Shown piece after piece: positions 31,930 through 43,839 of a stretch of 64,000 nucleotides of DNA. The notes under the pieces were generated by a model. The model saw nothing but the letters and a program-made list of their open reading frames with translations, was not told where the DNA came from and searched no databases. Source of the DNA: Eupeodes corollae. Lineage: Eukaryota; Arthropoda; Insecta; Diptera; Syrphidae. Every line of letters begins with the position of its first letter. Position 1 is the first letter of the stretch. Made by a program: the position numbers and the translations under genes. Where the stretch lies: positions 237,084,765 to 237,148,764 of the forward strand of contig NC_079147.1 of assembly GCF_945859685.1 (NCBI RefSeq). Direction: 5' to 3'.

Positions 31930-33560
31930 AATATTGCCATGACTTGAAAAGACAGAGTGTTGTAAGGCATTCCACATTCGCGTAATACGGTTAAAGAACG
32001 ATTCTCTGTATTTGAAGTTGGGCTCTAGGGTATGCTGATGAGCAGTTCAAGAAGCGCGAGTATTACGGTTGAACAATTTAAGGAGAGAAAGGCAACTGTA
32101 TATTTCACTAGAGCATAAAATAACGGTAAAAAAGGGTCAGGCTAGAGACGATGTTGAAGCGAAGGGATGATATTTTCATCTATCAATTTAAATGCTCTAC
32201 ATTCAACACTATCCAAGAGGCTTGAGTAAGTTGCAGGAAAACCAGCACAGATATGGGAGTTATACTCAAGCTTTGGACGTATTTAAGTCTTGTAGATAAT
32301 AGCCAGATCGGAAGGGCTGAAATATTTCTTGCATCGTCTAAGGAAACCCAAACACGTTGCGGAATGTGATCGTTCCAGAAGAGGTGGTTTGTAAAACACA
32401 TTCTGAAACTATCGAGGTGTTCAGTCTCATTGATGCAACTGCCATCTTTGGATATTGGCAATGGGGGCATATCTCGCTTTAACGATACAAGACAGCATTG
32501 GGTTTTCAAAGCATCAAATTCCACGCGGTTTTTTAATCCCCATTGAACAATGCCATTTAGATCGGAATTTAATAGGCTTATCATAATTTGTCGTTGCAGT
32601 TCCACATCCGAAGAAGAGGGATGTGAGTCTGAAAACGAATAAAAAAACTAAGAGTACTATCGTCAGCGAAACAATGTATTGGATTAGATGTTGCAGACAT
32701 GGGATGATTAATAAAAATGATAAAGAGTGTTGGAGTTAGAACAGAGCCCTGGGGCACACCAGCATTTATTTTATGGTTTTCAAACTTGAATCCATCTAAT
32801 ACTACTTGTATTGAACGATCCGAAAGGTAATTACTAATCCAATAAAAGAGGGATTCATGAAAACCAAGAGCACGCATTTTCGAAAAGAGAGCCTGATGCC
32901 AAACCCTATCAAATGCTTTTGAAATATCAAGTGCAATAATCTTACTTTCTCCAAGACGATGTTAAGATTTGCTCGACTGTTCAGTGAGATGAACCATGAG
33001 ATCACCAGTTGAACTATTGCTACGAAAGCCATATTGCCGGTAGTTAAGAAGCTTTCGATCTTCAAGATATTTCTTGAGCTGATAATTAATCAGCGTTTCC
33101 ATGACCTGGGAAAGAAGGGACGTAAGTGCAATCGGTCGGTAGTTAGAGGGTAAGGAAGATTCGCCTTTTTGGGAATAGGTTGGACAAATGCCGTTTTCCA
33201 TCTGCTTGGAACTAGACCTGAGGAGTAGGTCAGATGAAAAAGCTTATGCAGTGGTTTTGTCAGCGTTGAAGAGCTGTGTCCAAAGGCAAACTGAAACCCT
33301 TCTTGGGCATAAACCATGTCAAGAGAAACCTAGTTACAAAAAAAAAAGTTAGGGAAAAGCAACTTAAACAATAAGAAATAGAACCAGAAATATGTGCCAA
33401 AATGAGTACAATCCAGGACAAGTCGGTGTCTTTGACACCGGTCAAACGTAGGCTAAGAGATGATTGGCAAAGTGATCGAATCGCAGTTCAAAAACCCGAA
33501 AACCTCGACCACAAAACAAGGTGAAACGGTTAGAGTAGATCAAAAAGCATAGAGACTGGT
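31930..33560 (-). mobile_element. CR1/L2-like LINE, copy 4 (best preserved in the window)
   Basis: Minus-strand blocks in order: VPSRWKTAFVQPIPKK (33210), NYRPIALTSLLSQVME (33140) and QYGFRSNSSTGDLMVHLTEQ (33020), then IALDISKAFDRVWHQALLSK in a second frame, MRALGFHESLFYWISNYLSD and KINAGVPQGSVLTPTLFIIF (32780), FADDSTLSF (32660), GLKNRVEFDALKTQCCL (32540), a thumb deletion at about 32370, and the C-terminus at 31960-32000 (RITRMWNALQHSVF). Box A to box E are thus all present in broken frames. The family lacks RNase H here. The catalytic FADD is intact, but frameshifts near 33065 and 32600 and several stops kill it. Its 5' endonuclease is not clearly readable beyond 33450. Confidence 0.85.
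32581..32877 (-). pseudogene. LINE RT palm fragment with PQGS and FADD boxes
   Basis: 98 residues: MRALGFHESLFYWISNYLSD, then DGFKFENHKINAGVPQGSVL (box B), TPTLFIIFINHPMSATSNP, and CFADDSTLSFF (box C with both catalytic Asp). It is the longest intact palm piece in the window. The first box A Asp (ALDISKAFD) lies just upstream in another frame at about 32920. Confidence 0.85.
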
Positions 33561-36225
33561 TGGAAGAACATTTTAGTAGAGCTTTATGGAGCTAAGTTGG
33601 AGGTAATTGGAACAAAACGAAGGGTTTTTGTTTGACGCATCGCTGAATAAGGGGTGGTTCTCGCGTTATTGGAAAAATAAAAAATAAAGCGCATAAGAAA
33701 GATAAGGATTCGTATTTCAAGAGAAAAACGGCCCTAAACACAAGTCCAGACTTTTACGGGGTTACCTCAAAGATAGAGAATACGAAGAAATCTTATAAGT
33801 CATAACCTGGCCACCGCCAGGTTTATGTTTACACTTGAAAGTTTTTTTTGTTGCAGCAATTTTCTACACCTTTAAATTAAAAAGTGTTCATAACATATTA
33901 TGAACGTATTTCATGTTTTTTTTTTGTATAATCTCGGTTCGTAGATTTATTGAATTTATGTTTATTAAATTCAAAGAATAACAATAATAACTTAAAATGT
34001 AAGCAAATCCGCACACATCCTCATATTAAAAAAATAAAAACAAAACATTGAAAAATACATTTAAAAACAACACACGTTTACATCACCATCATCAAATTTT
34101 CATGGAATTAAATTCTTTTATAAGACATTTGATAAATCTAAAGACATTTTTTAAAATATTTTTCTTGAGGAATTTTTTGAAAAGTTCTACCAAATTTTGT
34201 TTTCATTGAAATCTTTCCTTTTTACAAGCTTCTCATATAAATAAGTAAGGTAGCAGGCATAAGTAAAGGTGCGTCCAAACTAACAAGCTAACATCTTTTG
34301 TTAAAATAATAAAAAATAAAAAAAAATCCTCCCCCATTGACAATTTGATCCTCTTGCTCATAACTTTCAATTACCTAACTTTGTTCCATTGAAATTTTCT
34401 ATAACGATGTCAGTCGGTCGCTCGGTCGGCCGGTAGAGTATTAGAGTATCTAGAGATAGGTTGTAGGGACGCTTATAAAGAAAGGTAAAGGTATAAAAAT
34501 ATTCCTGATGTTATAGAGATGTGATGAAGATGATGATGTTGAATAATTGTGGGTGGCATCCATAAAACACTATTAAGGTCATCTCTCCTTTGCTCTTCTC
34601 TGCTCTGCTTATGCGAACAATTCTGGACATAACATATACATAATGCGACGACGAGTGATGGCACAAGACTACAGGTACAGTTATAAGTTTGAGGTATGTA
34701 AAGTAGATATAGAGGATACCTTTTTTTTATAGGTATTATGACACAAAGGACTATTTTCAGCAGAACGCACTAATAGAGAAAATTCTAAACTCTCTTGCAC
34801 ACTGTGTCTCCTGCAAATAACCCTCGCATTTGACATCATTTCATTTAATGGAATTTTATGTCAAACAAAATTAATAGACCTTCGGAAAAGTTTTTGGCCG
34901 AGAAACAAAATCCTCTAGGATTCTAGAGATAGGTACCTTTACAGTTATACAAAATATACGTAGGTATATATATGGTGGAAAGAAGATTACACAAAAAGGT
35001 ATTCCCATCACGTACTTTATACCTACCGAAAAATAAAAAAAAACAAAAGGACATTGTCAGGACATTGTTTACATGGGAAAATGTGTTTTTTTGTTGTTGT
35101 TTTTGTTTTTCATTATTATTTTTGGCCCCCAAAAAAATATATAATCAACTTTTTTTTTCCTCGGCAGCTCTTTGGGCTTGTTGTTTGAAGGCTTTATTAT
35201 TCATCCTAAATCTCTCCATGGTCTATAATAATAAATGAAAAAAAGACATCTATAATATAAAATATTTTAATTTAGTTTCTCTTTTTTTTTTTGTTTTTGT
35301 ATTTCCTTTTTTTTTTGGTCTTCCAAATTCACACGAAGGGATAATTCTGGAAAAAAGTAATATAATAATAATTTTATACTTTTTTCTGGTAGATTATGAT
35401 GTTATTTTGAGGGTTCAAGTGAAAAATAAAATTATGAGAAAAAATTATAGTGTATGCAGTAAAGTTCAGGTAACATCATTGACATCGTCCTGTGAATGAG
35501 GGGGGCGGGGGTTTATCCCAAAAATAACATAGTTTTAACAAAGTTGAAACAATTATTGTTAATTCTGATAATTATTTCTTTGCAAAAATTTACCTTTATT
35601 TATTTTAATTATATTCACAATTTACTTCAATAAATCTTAAATTTTTACCAAAACTTATTAAATCACAATTAGTTTAGCAACTTCGTCAAACTGCTACTTT
35701 ATTTCATAGGACATCAAGTGACTTTTATGAAGCTTTCAGACGAAAAGTTAAGTCAGAATCAGAAAGTTATGTCTATATAAATTTCATAAGAAACTGAATA
35801 ACGATTTTAATGAAATTTTTCAGAAATTAAACAAAAAGTTTCTAGAAATGATGAACATTTTCCAGAAATTTAAGAACAAAAATTTGATATTTAACAAATC
35901 CCACATTTATTTTGCTTAAAAAAGTAAGATCTGAATAATATGAAGCTGATAGCTTTGATATAATTAAGAACGAAGACAAAATTAAAAATCAAAATCTATT
36001 TTTCTTGTTAATGGAAAGAATGTAATAAAATTACTATTTTAGAAGTAATGTACAAATTTAGAACTGCTGTGAAAAAAATGTGTTTAATAGATACACAACT
36101 TCGAAATGAGATTATATAATTATTTTTGTAACATGTATTGAGTCAAATTTTATACTTTATATTCATTCTTGATGTTCAAATGGTAGACATGAGCTTTCAA
36201 GAAGACACAAGCGTCCACAGGTTTT
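33561..36225. other. AT-rich DNA with poly(T) and short repeats; no gene
   Basis: No domain-bearing ORF. A TCGGTCGCTCGGTCGGCCGG motif run occurs near 34413, and a GAGGGGGGCGGGGG run near 35499. The first few hundred bases may be decayed upstream sequence of LINE copy 4. Confidence 0.4.
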
Positions 36226-36229
36226 TCTC

Positions 36230-37803
36230 AAACCCGACCTCTGTCTGTCAACTCCTACTCGAACTTCCCCGTGGTGAACATAGGGTGCCTAGTACCTCAA
36301 CTGGAGATTGGGTTCCAACACCAGTGGAAAGTTGTTGGGGGCAGCAAACGAGAAAGGGGGGAGAAGTGTTTTTTTCATTAAGGCACCTCTCCTTATCCAG
36401 GCGGCAGCGGATGAATTCCCGAGATGGAATCAACGGTGTCGTCTACAGTTCCAGTAAGGTTGAACTACTTGGTGAACACCTTATTGGGCTTCTACGACTT
36501 ATTCGGAGCCCAGACCTATAAGGAGCGGGTTTATCCGGCTCCCCGTCTTTGGAGTTAGACTCATGATCGAGCCGTCAGGGTGACTTCTTGGCCACGTTAA
36601 AACATCATAGTTGCGAAGCACCAACAAGCCTCGCATATGGACGGATTTACTGTTGACAACCTACGCAAACAAATAAAGGACAACGAACTTCGGATATGCA
36701 CCTGAATGGTCCTTTAACAGACCACGTGCTATAAAGCAGACATCCCCGCCATCCAGGAAATACGATGGGATGAGCCGGGTAAAAAGGAGACGTCTAAAGC
36801 CCATCATCAACAACCTGATAGGTCCTTATAAGTGTGGTTTTATACCAGGAAACTCCATAGTCGATCAAATATTACGGCAGATCCTGGAAAAACACAAAGA
36901 GCACCAAATCGACACCCACCATCTTTTCATCGATTTCAAGCCCGCATATGACAGCATCAACAGGGACCAGCTGTATAGAGCTATGTCTAGTTTTGGCATC
37001 TCTGCCAAACTCGTCAATTTGTGCAGGATGGCCATGGAGAATTCACGCTGCTCCATAAAGGTTGGAAACAACTTAACAGAACTTTTCGATGCCAAACAAG
37101 ATTTTAGACAAGGTGATGCGCTGTCATGAAGAAAGAATAGTGCAGAGCTCACAAGTTAACATTAGAGGCTTTATCTTTCAAAATTCTGTCCCATTACTAG
37201 CGTGATGGGGCTTTTGTGAGTATTGAGGTAGAGGCGGCAAAAAATGGGTTTAACGGTTAATGAGGACAAAACAAAGTACATGATGTCGTCAAGAAAGGAC
37301 ATACAACACCGAAGTCTTGGTCAAAACTTCGATAGACGTAACTTTGAGGTAGCCAAGGACTTCGTCTACCTAGGCTCCGCTGTAAACTCAGAAAACAACA
37401 CCAGCACTGAGATCAAACGCAGAATAACTCTTGCTAACCGCTGTTTCTTTGGACTAAGATAGCATCAGAGTGGTAAAGTTCTCTCTCTAGGGCCCAAAGT
37501 GTAGCCATATAAGACCCTTATCAGCCCCGTCCTGCTATACGGTGCAGAGGCATGGACTATGATAAAAGCGGATGAAAGCACCTTGGGTCGTTTCATGAAA
37601 AAAATTCTTCGTGTGATCTACGATTCCGTATGAATAGAAGGTTAGTGGAAGAGAAGGTGAAACGATGAGCTGTACGGGCGCGCATAAGTGGAAAGTGACC
37701 TCACCCAACTGGAGACATCTAGCTAGGGACCGAGCTAGATAAAGAAGTTTGTTGGGTGAGGCTCTAGTTCACACAGGACTGCAGCGCCACCTTAAGTAAG
37801 TAA
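36230..37803 (+). mobile_element. RTE-type LINE, copy B, with endonuclease deleted
   Basis: The 5' UTR (CAACTGGAGATTGGGTTCC at 36299, TTCTACGACTTATTCGGAGC at 36491) matches copy A. At about 36780, inside the QEIRWDEPGKK motif that starts the endonuclease, the sequence jumps directly to the RT (RLKPIINNLIGPYKCGFIPG), so the endonuclease, linker and RT fingers are missing. RT follows at 36770-37129: VDQILRQILEKHKEHQIDTH, FIDFKPAYDSINRDQLYRAM (box A) and VGNNLTELFDAKQDFRQGDA (box B). Another deletion removes the YADD box near 37200. The C-terminus 37244-37780 (NEDKTKYMMSSRKDIQHRSL, YLGSAVNSENNTSTEIKRRI) ends in the tail CACCTTAAGTAAGTAAGTA. Confidence 0.88.
36770..37129 (+). pseudogene. RTE RT fragment, boxes 1 to B
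   Basis: 119 residues carrying CGFIPGNSIVDQI, FIDFKPAYDSI (box A, with the first catalytic Asp) and FRQGDALS (box B). It opens directly after the deletion joint, so its first residues derive from a different reading of the old endonuclease start. It stops just after QGDALS where copy C continues one step further. Confidence 0.85.
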
Positions 37804-38030
37804 GTATATGCATTCTAACAATACAACAGTTCTAGTGGAATTTCCAAAGAAAATTTAAAACCTTGTTTAATACTTACAATGAAGAAAGATTTAAGATCAG
37901 TCGTGTTTAGCATTTGTTTTTTGAAATCAGAGCTAATCTTGAGTTTTAAAATAACGTGGTACTGTTTTTTTATTTGGGCATTAGTCTACGAACACATCCA
38001 TCAAGCCACAAACCATTTTCCCGTCTTCCC
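37804..38030. other. Short spacer, no feature
   Basis: Lies between RTE copy B and the RNase H fragment; no clear motif. Confidence 0.4.
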
Positions 38031-38460
38031 AATTATTATAACGTGCGCCAGGTCGAACATTTGGCTTTAAATGAAATTTTTTCCTGCTTTAAAGAAAACG
38101 TGATAACAACATGTGATATCCTCATTTTCTCAGATAGTTGATGACCGTCGTTTGTCGATCATCTCTAATGGAGATTGCACAACCTTTGGTGGGTGCCGGG
38201 CCACAGAAACATTCCAGAAATCTGTAAGGCAGATGAACTCGCCAGGGATGGCACAGTACAACTCATTCCACCACGTTTGGCAAAACAATCGCATCATATA
38301 AACTATTGCTAATTCAGGAAGCTATGAAGAAAGAAAGGGACTCAGACTAGTGTCATTGAGCTTAAAAGAAAGCCTCAAGATTTATGTGGTATCAAAGTAG
38401 GTCATTAAACTGGCCTAAATGTCGTACTCCATTACGGACACCCACTTTAACCAAACCTAA
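38030..38460 (+). pseudogene. LINE RNase H fragment
   Basis: ILIFSDS near 38120-38140 resembles the strand carrying a catalytic Asp of RNase H. From about 38190 another frame reads VGAGPQKHSRNL, alongside WVPGHRNIPEICKADELARD, the very conserved LWVPGHRxIxGNExADELAR end of LINE RNase H with His and Asp in place. A decayed block after it (IQEAMKK..., TPTLTKPKLHF) fits the region that follows in these elements. It is a fragment; no connected RT is visible on its left. It could belong with the RNase H fragment at 47490-48250 (-), which is the same domain type. Confidence 0.65.
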
Positions 38461-38749
38461 GCTTCATTTTGATGACGAACATGACAACTTAAACTTTTTG
38501 AATCGCTTTAAAGTTTCGCAACAACTTACTCCATGATCAGAACCAATGATAGTATAACTAGCGCTCAAAGATAGTTATTGAGTTAATGGATACAAAATCT
38601 TTTTCGAGCTCAAAATTTGTCGTCTTAAAGATTATAACTTGAAATTTTCTAGAGGCTTAGATTCCCAAAACTAGCGCAGGCAAGGGTCCTGATTTTGTCG
38701 CATTCCAAGATTCCTTATTTCTAAAGAAAGAACTTATCCCAAAAAATAT

Positions 38750-38854
38750 CAAATACTGGGAATCTTATTTTTCTAAAGAAATGGTTTGTGTATTCGATTA
38801 GTTCATTCAAATACACAAACCACTTATTTTGATATATTTTGTTCCCAGTATTTG
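38750..38854. repeat. Imperfect hairpin, arms about 45 bp
   Basis: The left arm (38750-38794) starts CAAATACTGGGAA and ends TGGTTTGTGTATT; the right arm (38809-38854) is its inverse, AATACACAAACCA and TTCCCAGTATTTG. The outer 13 bp and inner 13-14 bp pair perfectly, the middle of the stem is imperfect, and the loop is about 14 bp. It could be a tiny MITE, a cruciform or an RNA hairpin; there is no evidence to choose. Confidence 0.8.
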
Positions 38855-38899
38855 TTATTTTTGCTATAGAAAACAGTTAATTCTAGAACATATTATATA

Positions 38900-40505
38900 T
38901 GTAGGCATGATAGTTAGTGCGTACAAGGTGAATGTTAGCATTCGTCCCAACCACGATCTGGAAAACAGAGCCCTACTCAATCACTTTTATCTTCGAATCT
39001 GAGAACCGCGGTTTCATTCGGTTCAATGACGATTCCTTGGCAAATGACATAATCGCCGAGCAAACGGGAGCAAGTCCCTTGTTAGTGACGAAGGTTGAGC
39101 TTCAGCTCACCTTCAATTAAATAAAAAACAAAAAGTCAGCAGGTGTCGATGGTATATCCAACGTTGTACTAAGACATTTACCGATGGAGGCAATTGACAT
39201 TTACACCACACTCTTCAACAATGCACTGAATAATGCACATTATCCAGTACATTGGAAGACCGCTGCGGTTCATCCTCTCCCGAAAAAGGGAAAGGACAAC
39301 TCCAACCCGTCAAATCTTCGGTCGATAAGTCTTTTTCCGAGCATAAGCAAAGTTTTCGAAAAAAATCATTAATAGGGCTCTGACTAAGTGGGCTGCGGAC
39401 AACAAAATAATTCCGGATAAACAGTTCGGGTTCAAGGCGGGTCATGACACAATTCATGCTGCGTCTTAACTCGTTTCTGATATCCAATGGAATAAATCAA
39501 AACAACAATGCACAGGTGCTGTTCTGGTTGATTTCGAAAAGGCCTTTGACAACGTATGGTTAGAGGGTCTTTACCTAAAACTGAGCAGGCTTAGCATAAG
39601 CAAGCCATTATTGTATATACATTATGACATGCTTAACGGTAGAAAGTTTGTTGTCAAAAGTGGCAATGTAACTTCTACCACAACATTCTCAATTAAAGAT
39701 GGTTTTCAACAGGGAGCGGTGAATTCGCCGATTCTCTTCAGCATTTAAAATAGCGATCTGCGATTGCGTACAAAACGGCACGAAAGGAAGTTATTAGAAT
39801 TCTCTTGCAGCGTAATTTCGACAAGATTCAGCGATATTGCGACGACTGGAAACTGAAAATAAACGGCCAGAAGTCAGAGAAAATTCTGTCTCGGACTCCG
39901 TTGGCTAGAGCCACCAAGGCCAGAGGAGCCTTCGCTCTGACGAAACGGCTGTTTTTTAGCAGTCGGCTTGACTCCAGAGTGAAGGTAATTTGCTACATGG
40001 CCCTCATACAGCTGATGATCGTTTATGGTTGTTTTGTGTGGTTCAACGTTGCTCCTTCTCAGATGGAGAAGTTTCGGGTGTTCGAGCGGCATATATCGAA
40101 CAGCCGAATCTTCTTACGTGCATTACTATTCCAACGAGGTCCTATACAACGGGGCTCGAATCAAAAGAATTGACAATTTCGTGATAAAACTCGTTCGAGG
40201 TCACATTGCAAGAGCAATTTCTTTCCGAACGACGAGTATTTTGAAAGTGCACGCTTGAGCGGCTTCATTCCACCAGAGGCATTCCTCTTTTTAGACAAAT
40301 GCGGTCTGATACAGGATAGATTGGCAGTGCCGTTAATCTACCACGTCAGACGACGAACCATGGATAGGCGACTCCTGTACAATCGGGACGTCATGGCACA
40401 AGGCGGAGCAGAGCTCCTTCGGGTAAGTAGGGCTGTGTCCGAACGGGACCGAACTAATAGGGTGCAGCAGGAAAACCAGTTTTGGTGGCTTCAATCGTTT
40501 TAAGC
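38900..40505 (+). mobile_element. LINE, ORF2 RT part lacking the YADD box
   Basis: Ordered blocks: KKSAGVDGISNVVLRHLPME (39130), VHWKTAAVHPLPKKGKD (39245), RSISLFPSISKVFEK (39320), PDKQFGFKAGHDTIHAAS (39410), AVLVDFEKAFDNVWLEGLYL (39520, box A), FSIKDGFQQGAVNSPILFSI (39690, box B), then a jump to RNFDKIQRYCDDWKLKINGQ (39805) so that box C (Y/FADD) is gone, then KARGAFALTKRLFFSSRL and the C-terminus with NEVLYNGARIKRIDNFVIKL (40110-40200). Most of the frame is intact in long pieces (39805-40173). The clade is uncertain; QQG(T)VNSP suggests a jockey-group relative. The 3' end lies near 40505, before an AT-rich tail. Confidence 0.8.
39805..40173 (+). pseudogene. LINE RT thumb fragment
   Basis: 122 residues: QRYCDDWKLKINGQKSE (motif D region), ATKARGAFALTKRLFFSSRL, VKVICYMALIQLMIVYGCFV and RVFERHISNSRIFL. 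A shift near 40080 carries the real continuation (YVHYYSNEVLYNGARIKRID) into another frame at 40025-40258. It is the last well-kept part of the element at 38.9-40.5 kb. Confidence 0.75.
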
Positions 40506-43335
40506 CTTGACCGGCTTTTTTAATAATTAATTACAACGTTCCGAGCATTATTATTTTAATAATAAAATTTAAAATAAAATACGATAAAAAGAATGTGTTT
40601 CGAATTTTATTCTGTAAAACCTAAAAAAAAAACAGCCTTTAATGTCAAAATGTATAAAAGTCCATAAATTAGAATTTACTTTCTTAAAATATAAATCACA
40701 TATTAAAAACCAAAACAACCAACAGTTCTCAAATAAAAAATAAAAATTAATATGCAATATCAGTTCCATTGTTTGTGTTCACATCGGACAATAGTTGAAA
40801 TTTGACAAACCTGGTTAAATTCACTACTGAGAGAGTATCTTCAACCCTTTATCAATCATTCAAGACATATATTTATTATACCTCCAAAAAAACATAAAAC
40901 ATCATCTCCACACAACACATTCATTATCGAGGCAATAATTTTCAAGAATCATCTTTCACATCAAGATCTAATCATTTCTCAACACATTTCATTTAAATAC
41001 CTCACACTCCCTTATCCTTGTAAAAGATGCAAAGGCGGTAGGTAGCTAAGGTACTCTCATATTTGTCCGTCCGTCAGTTCTTCATATACGAATCTGAACA
41101 TGAGTTCCAGCACCTTCATACTCTTCAAGAAAATCTGAATAAATTATTTAAAATTCGAAAATGGTAGGGAGGTATATTCGAGTAGAACATGAAATGTACA
41201 TATTTAGAATTCTGTACTTGAGTATGATAGTCCTTGATGAGTTCTGCATTTGCAATGAAGATATGTACCTAGATCTGGAACTGGATATATTAATAGAAAG
41301 GCAACCGATTTCATTGTTTTAAATGAGAATTTCGTCTTTTTGATGAAAACATTATTAGACTTAGGAATTTTCAACAATCAACAATCAAAATATAATTGTC
41401 AGAATTATGAAGCCGTTTCTCGTGTCTTTATATCTCACAGCAACTAATCAATGAACACAGCCATATTTATATTCAAAACCTGGGATCTAAACGATCCATA
41501 CCTTGCCTGCATATTTCACATGATTTGTTGGATATGTAATAAGAAAATAATTGAAGTGCTCATTGATGTAAACGCAGATGATGATTACATTCATTAGGTA
41601 CTTCGTGGACGTAATGTGCTGATGATTATTCAATTATGAGAATTTAAAAAAATAAATAGGGGGAAATTCCAATTTGAAAATCATTTTGCTGATTTATGTA
41701 TCTTCGACCTCGCTCTGTCTGTCTTTCAGTCCCGCTTTTCGTTTTCATTTCGGAAAATTATTTAACCCCATAAATGCATGGGACATTTCCATTAACAGCA
41801 AAGGAAATTATTAACTGGAACCAGGAAGAGCGTTAATTGCTCCAGTGACTTTTGTGTGTCATCTAACCGCACATGAGATTTAATGAAAATCCAACTAACC
41901 ATCATCAACCAGACAATGGAGAGAGCTTTGGAGCTTAAGTGTAGACAGCACCCAGGACCAGGACGAACTTGAGTGGCAATATATGGGGAAAAGAACAATA
42001 ATGGTATGGTGTGTTCCTGAACGCAACTAGCACGCAATTCAGAATCATCAACCATCCAATACATAGTACAACTACTACAACCATCCAAAGAGGGTGACAA
42101 CGACCGACGACATGCCATCATACCAAAGCAGCCCCTTTTTATTCCGCACCAAGTGTCAGCAGATTTTCGTCTTCCATACCTTATACATTTGTATAAACGT
42201 ACATTTCTTCATTTTGTAGTGGTAAATTGTTAATAGGGGTTGTTGTTGTTGCACACACGTTTCCTTATATATATATAAATGTACCTATAGTCACAAAATA
42301 CGGTATAGCTATGCCATTATCTGTCTGTCAAAGTGACGTTTGAATTTACCCCACATCGTAACGTACATCTTTCCCTTATAAAAGAAAAGTGCTGTGCAGA
42401 AAAATTTTTATATTTCTGTGTTGAAAATTTCTACATATAAAAGGTTTGTTTTTAACTTAGCATTTTTCTATGAAGGCATTTGTTAATCAAAAAAGATTTG
42501 AAGCGTTTGTAAGTGAGCATGGCTTAAGGGAGATATTGAATTTCAATTGTTTAAAACGTAATATTTGATCAGCATTATGCCTTAATTGATGTTAATTGAC
42601 TATTGCAGACATTATGCAATATTTTTCATTGATTATGGAATATGATGTCTTAAAATATTACACTGTTTCGCTTATATGTGGGCAACTCTTAAAAAAATTA
42701 CAGCTGACATGTTAAGAGTAGTAACTGTGTTTTTCAAAATGTCATTGTTTTTGATATATTCGTCTAGGTTCTACATTATACTTTTGATCGCAACAAATTC
42801 GAAATTCGAAAAATTTTGGAAAAATTTAAATGTACGTGATTGAATTACATATTTTTAGAACTGATAAATGCTTGAATTGATAATTATTTGAGACAGTTTC
42901 TAAAATAAATTGAAATGTTGATACTGTAGTCAAATATACATACTTTTTTTTTAAATTGGATTTTGATAGATTTAGATATTTTGATGAGTTTGCGCATAAT
43001 GGCTTCATCGACTATCGAATCCCTTGTGTTCAGTGTACAAAAGTCGAACAAACTTATTCTTGAGTAAATTTTGAAACTATTTTGCGTCTTTGCAGTTTTT
43101 TGCAGAATGAAAAGTATTTAACTCCAAATTTATTGACACCAGAAAGAGTTATACAGCTCAAAACAAATAAATTTTAGTTAGGCTCAATATTTTCCCCATT
43201 AAATTCGACACATAAATTCACAAAACACAAAATCTACTTTACACATTTACATCAAGTTCAAAGAAAGACTTGAAGCCATTGACTGAAACCATTTTACGGT
43301 AAATTTTTTGTTAAAAGTTCTCGTCTCTAAACTTA
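40506..43335. other. AT-rich DNA, nothing recognised
   Basis: No domain-bearing ORF. The 109-residue ORF at 41792-42121 (-) has no recognisable domain. Low-complexity A/T runs only, with a short TATATATATA tract near 42267 and a GTTGTTGTTG run near 42240. Confidence 0.4.
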
Positions 43336-43339
43336 GTTC

Positions 43340-43800
43340 ATTACAACTTTTTAAATCAAATCTATTGGGATATAAATTATATCCCCAATGATACCAAAAT
43401 AATGTGACAGTGGCGAAATTTTGGTGAAGAATCACTGGTTATCTTGGGAGGAATAGCGTATAAGGGAACTACTCATATTTGCTTAGAAAACAAAAAAAAA
43501 TAACTGTCTTAATTATTACTCGATTATATTTTAATTAAAGTCAGATAGACTATAGACATTTTCCAACAAGACATTGCTGAGATTCGCAATTTAAAGAAAA
43601 CTAGAGAATTTCTCAAGTCTTGAAAAATCATCATACCTAACCGGCTTTAAGTACCACCTTAAATTCTATTGAGAACATATGGAAGAAGTTAGCACAAAGT
43701 GTGTTTAATTATTGCCGCCACAGTTAAGGGAAGTGAAAGAATTAAAATAAGCAATTCAAGAGGAGTTGAATTAGATTGATCCTTGTCATGTTCAAACTGA
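43340..43800 (+). pseudogene. Tc1-like transposase fragment
   Basis: Broken plus-strand frames read SKFNLLGYKLYP (43350), the SDESKFNLFG start of the catalytic core without its Asp, then LGGIAYKGTTHICLE (43435-43485), matching VWGGISxxGxTxL, then QQDIAE (43565-43585) at the second catalytic Asp, and after a frame change PIENIWKKLAQSV (43660-43700), the PIENxWxxL end with the acidic residue of the third catalytic site. VKELK.AIQEE-type sequence follows near 43735. Deletions and stops are many. It lies immediately upstream of the rosa-type mariner, which may have inserted beside or in it. Confidence 0.7.
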
Positions 43801-43839
43801 TTTTTTAGCTATTATCTTTTTGACAACACTGGTTTAAAT

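Noticed and set aside
36138..36521. 127-residue ORF
   Set aside because: It runs through the 5' UTR of RTE copy B, which is shared with copy A where the frame is broken.
41792..42121. 109-residue ORF on the minus strand
   Set aside because: No recognisable domain or neighbouring exon-like signal; could be chance in a GC-average patch.
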